Positions 5,551 to 6,376 of a stretch of DNA of 6,376 nt are shown here, in pieces. The notes under the pieces were generated by a model, which made no database searches, was not told the DNA's origin, and saw only the letters and a program-made list of their open reading frames with translations. Origin of the DNA: Legionella genomosp. 1 (GTDB taxonomy: Bacteria > Pseudomonadota > Gammaproteobacteria > Legionellales > Legionellaceae); the NCBI GenBank assembly GCA_945901965.1, contig CAMDMN010000132.1:1-6376 (forward strand), in the 5' to 3' direction. Every line of letters begins with the position of its first letter. Positions within the stretch are counted from its first letter, which is position 1. A program made the translations under genes and the position numbers.

Positions 5551-6376
5551 CTAAATTTTCTTCTTTTTACTCACCTTAATCATCCGCACACTTTTAATTG
5601 TATTATCACTTACTTTTAATACTTCTATGTGATAATTCTCAATACGTAAACAACAATCGGCTGGTGGAATATATCCTAAAAACTCTATTATTAAGCCACT
5701 TAAGGTACGCGGTCCTATTGATGGTAAATTAAAATTTAATGATCTATTTAAATTTCTTAGAGTAATTGATGCATCAACAATTACCCCACCATCAGCTTCC
5801 GGTGTTATATCCTTAGATAACGCGGCAATATCTGTAGTAAATTCACCAACAATTTCTTCAAGAATATCTTCCATAGTAACTAAACCTTGTAAATCACCAT
5901 ATTCATCAACCACAAAACAACTGCGCCTTTTCATTTTCTGAAAATTTAATATTTGCAAATTTAGCGACGTTCCTTCAGGAATATAATATGGAATTTCAGC
6001 AATCTTCAAAAGACCATCCATATCAAGCCGACCTTCTAATGATAAATTTAATACGCTACGTAAATGAATCATCCCTATTAGATTGTCAATAGTATCGCGA
6101 TAAAGCGGCAAACGGGTATGTTGTGCCATTTCCAACTGCTTTAATAACTCATGCCATGGTTGATCAAGATTGATACCAACAATATCTGACTTTGGCACCA
6201 TAATATCTTCAACTCGAGCTTGCTCTAAATCAATTAAGCTTATTAACATAGACTTATGCTCTATTGGCAGTAATCCACCGGCTTCATGAACGACAGAACG
6301 TAGTTCCTCTCCAGTTAAAGCATCCTTCTGTGCTTTATCAAATGAAATACCAAATAGTCGCAAAATAAAGTTAGTT
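5551..6376 (-). CDS. CorB/YfjD-like HlyC/CorC (CNNM) family transporter, C-terminal part
   Basis: This family comprises inner-membrane proteins linked to magnesium/cobalt export and Mg homeostasis. The usual layout is an N-terminal DUF21/CNNM membrane domain, a CBS pair that binds nucleotides, and a C-terminal CorC_HlyC domain. The window holds the end of the membrane part (ILRLFGISFDKAQ), the junction helix LTGEELRSVVHEAGGL, CBS1 with ARVEDIMVPKSDI (residues about 50-62 of the visible part), CBS2 with FVVDEYGDLQGLVTMEDILEEIVGE, and the C-terminal domain with DGGVIVDASITLRNLN and RTLSGLIIEFLGYIP. It resembles E. coli YfjD and Salmonella CorB closely. The frame is open to the right edge; the TTG at 6363-6361 is internal, not a start. 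The full protein should be about 410-430 aa, with the DUF21 domain beyond the window. It converges on the recR-linked gene across the repeat element. Confidence 0.95.
   Translation of the reverse strand, partial: TNFILRLFGISFDKAQKDALTGEELRSVVHEAGGLLPIEHKSMLISLIDLEQARVEDIMVPKSDIVGINLDQPWHELLKQLEMAQHTRLPLYRDTIDNLIGMIHLRSVLNLSLEGRLDMDGLLKIAEIPYYIPEGTSLNLQILNFQKMKRRSCFVVDEYGDLQGLVTMEDILEEIVGEFTTDIAALSKDITPEADGGVIVDASITLRNLNRSLNFNLPSIGPRTLSGLIIEFLGYIPPADCCLRIENYHIEVLKVSDNTIKSVRMIKVSKKKKI

Noticed and set aside
6361..6363. TTG as start codon of the CorB-like gene
   Set aside because: The frame stays open upstream to the window edge (Thr-Asn-Phe-Ile-Leu-Arg-Leu-Phe-Gly), and this family needs an N-terminal DUF21 domain, so TTG is an internal Leu codon.

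Overview
The window looks like an AT-rich gammaproteobacterial chromosome. The first bases are the 5' end of a 16S rRNA gene read on the minus strand. The start of that rRNA and the leader before it (a boxA-like stretch followed by GACAAACTGTGTGGGCGCTC) resemble the gammaproteobacterial rrn leader as I remember it from E. coli. The 16S start also resembles Legionella/Coxiella-type sequences, so a Legionellales-like or other host-associated gammaproteobacterium is a reasonable guess. A low-GC betaproteobacterium is not excluded by 77 bases of 16S.

Layout. Positions 1-77 are the 16S 5' end (minus), preceded by a leader of about 130 nt and a clear sigma70 promoter at 215-242 with an A-tract upstream. 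Positions about 243-539 hold no convincing gene, only an AT-rich hairpin and a probable ffs promoter. From 540 everything reads on the plus strand: ffs (SRP 4.5S RNA), dnaX (clamp-loader tau/gamma), ybaB/ebfC (nucleoid-associated DNA-binding protein), recR (recombination mediator), and a membrane-anchored alkaline phosphatase/sulfatase-superfamily protein. The last four are spaced by 39, 5 and 13 nt and look like one transcription unit. A 114-bp inverted-repeat element at 5371-5484 closes it. The 3' part of a CorB/YfjD-type (HlyC/CorC, CNNM) transporter converges from the minus strand and runs off the right edge.

How the genes fit together. dnaX-ybaB-recR is a widely conserved bacterial replication and repair cluster. 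The membrane sulfatase-fold protein is the accessory passenger, joined to the operon 13 nt after recR. It carries a threonine where sulfatases have the formylglycine Cys/Ser, which suggests phosphoryl or phosphodiester chemistry rather than sulfate ester hydrolysis.

Points worth a second look are possible programmed frameshift signals in dnaX just after domain III, an 18-bp tandem repeat in the dnaX linker, the REP-like inverted repeat that supplies the stop codon of the sulfatase-fold gene, and the Thr active site of that protein. I do not see a clearly new multi-gene system; most of the window is ordinary core genome.
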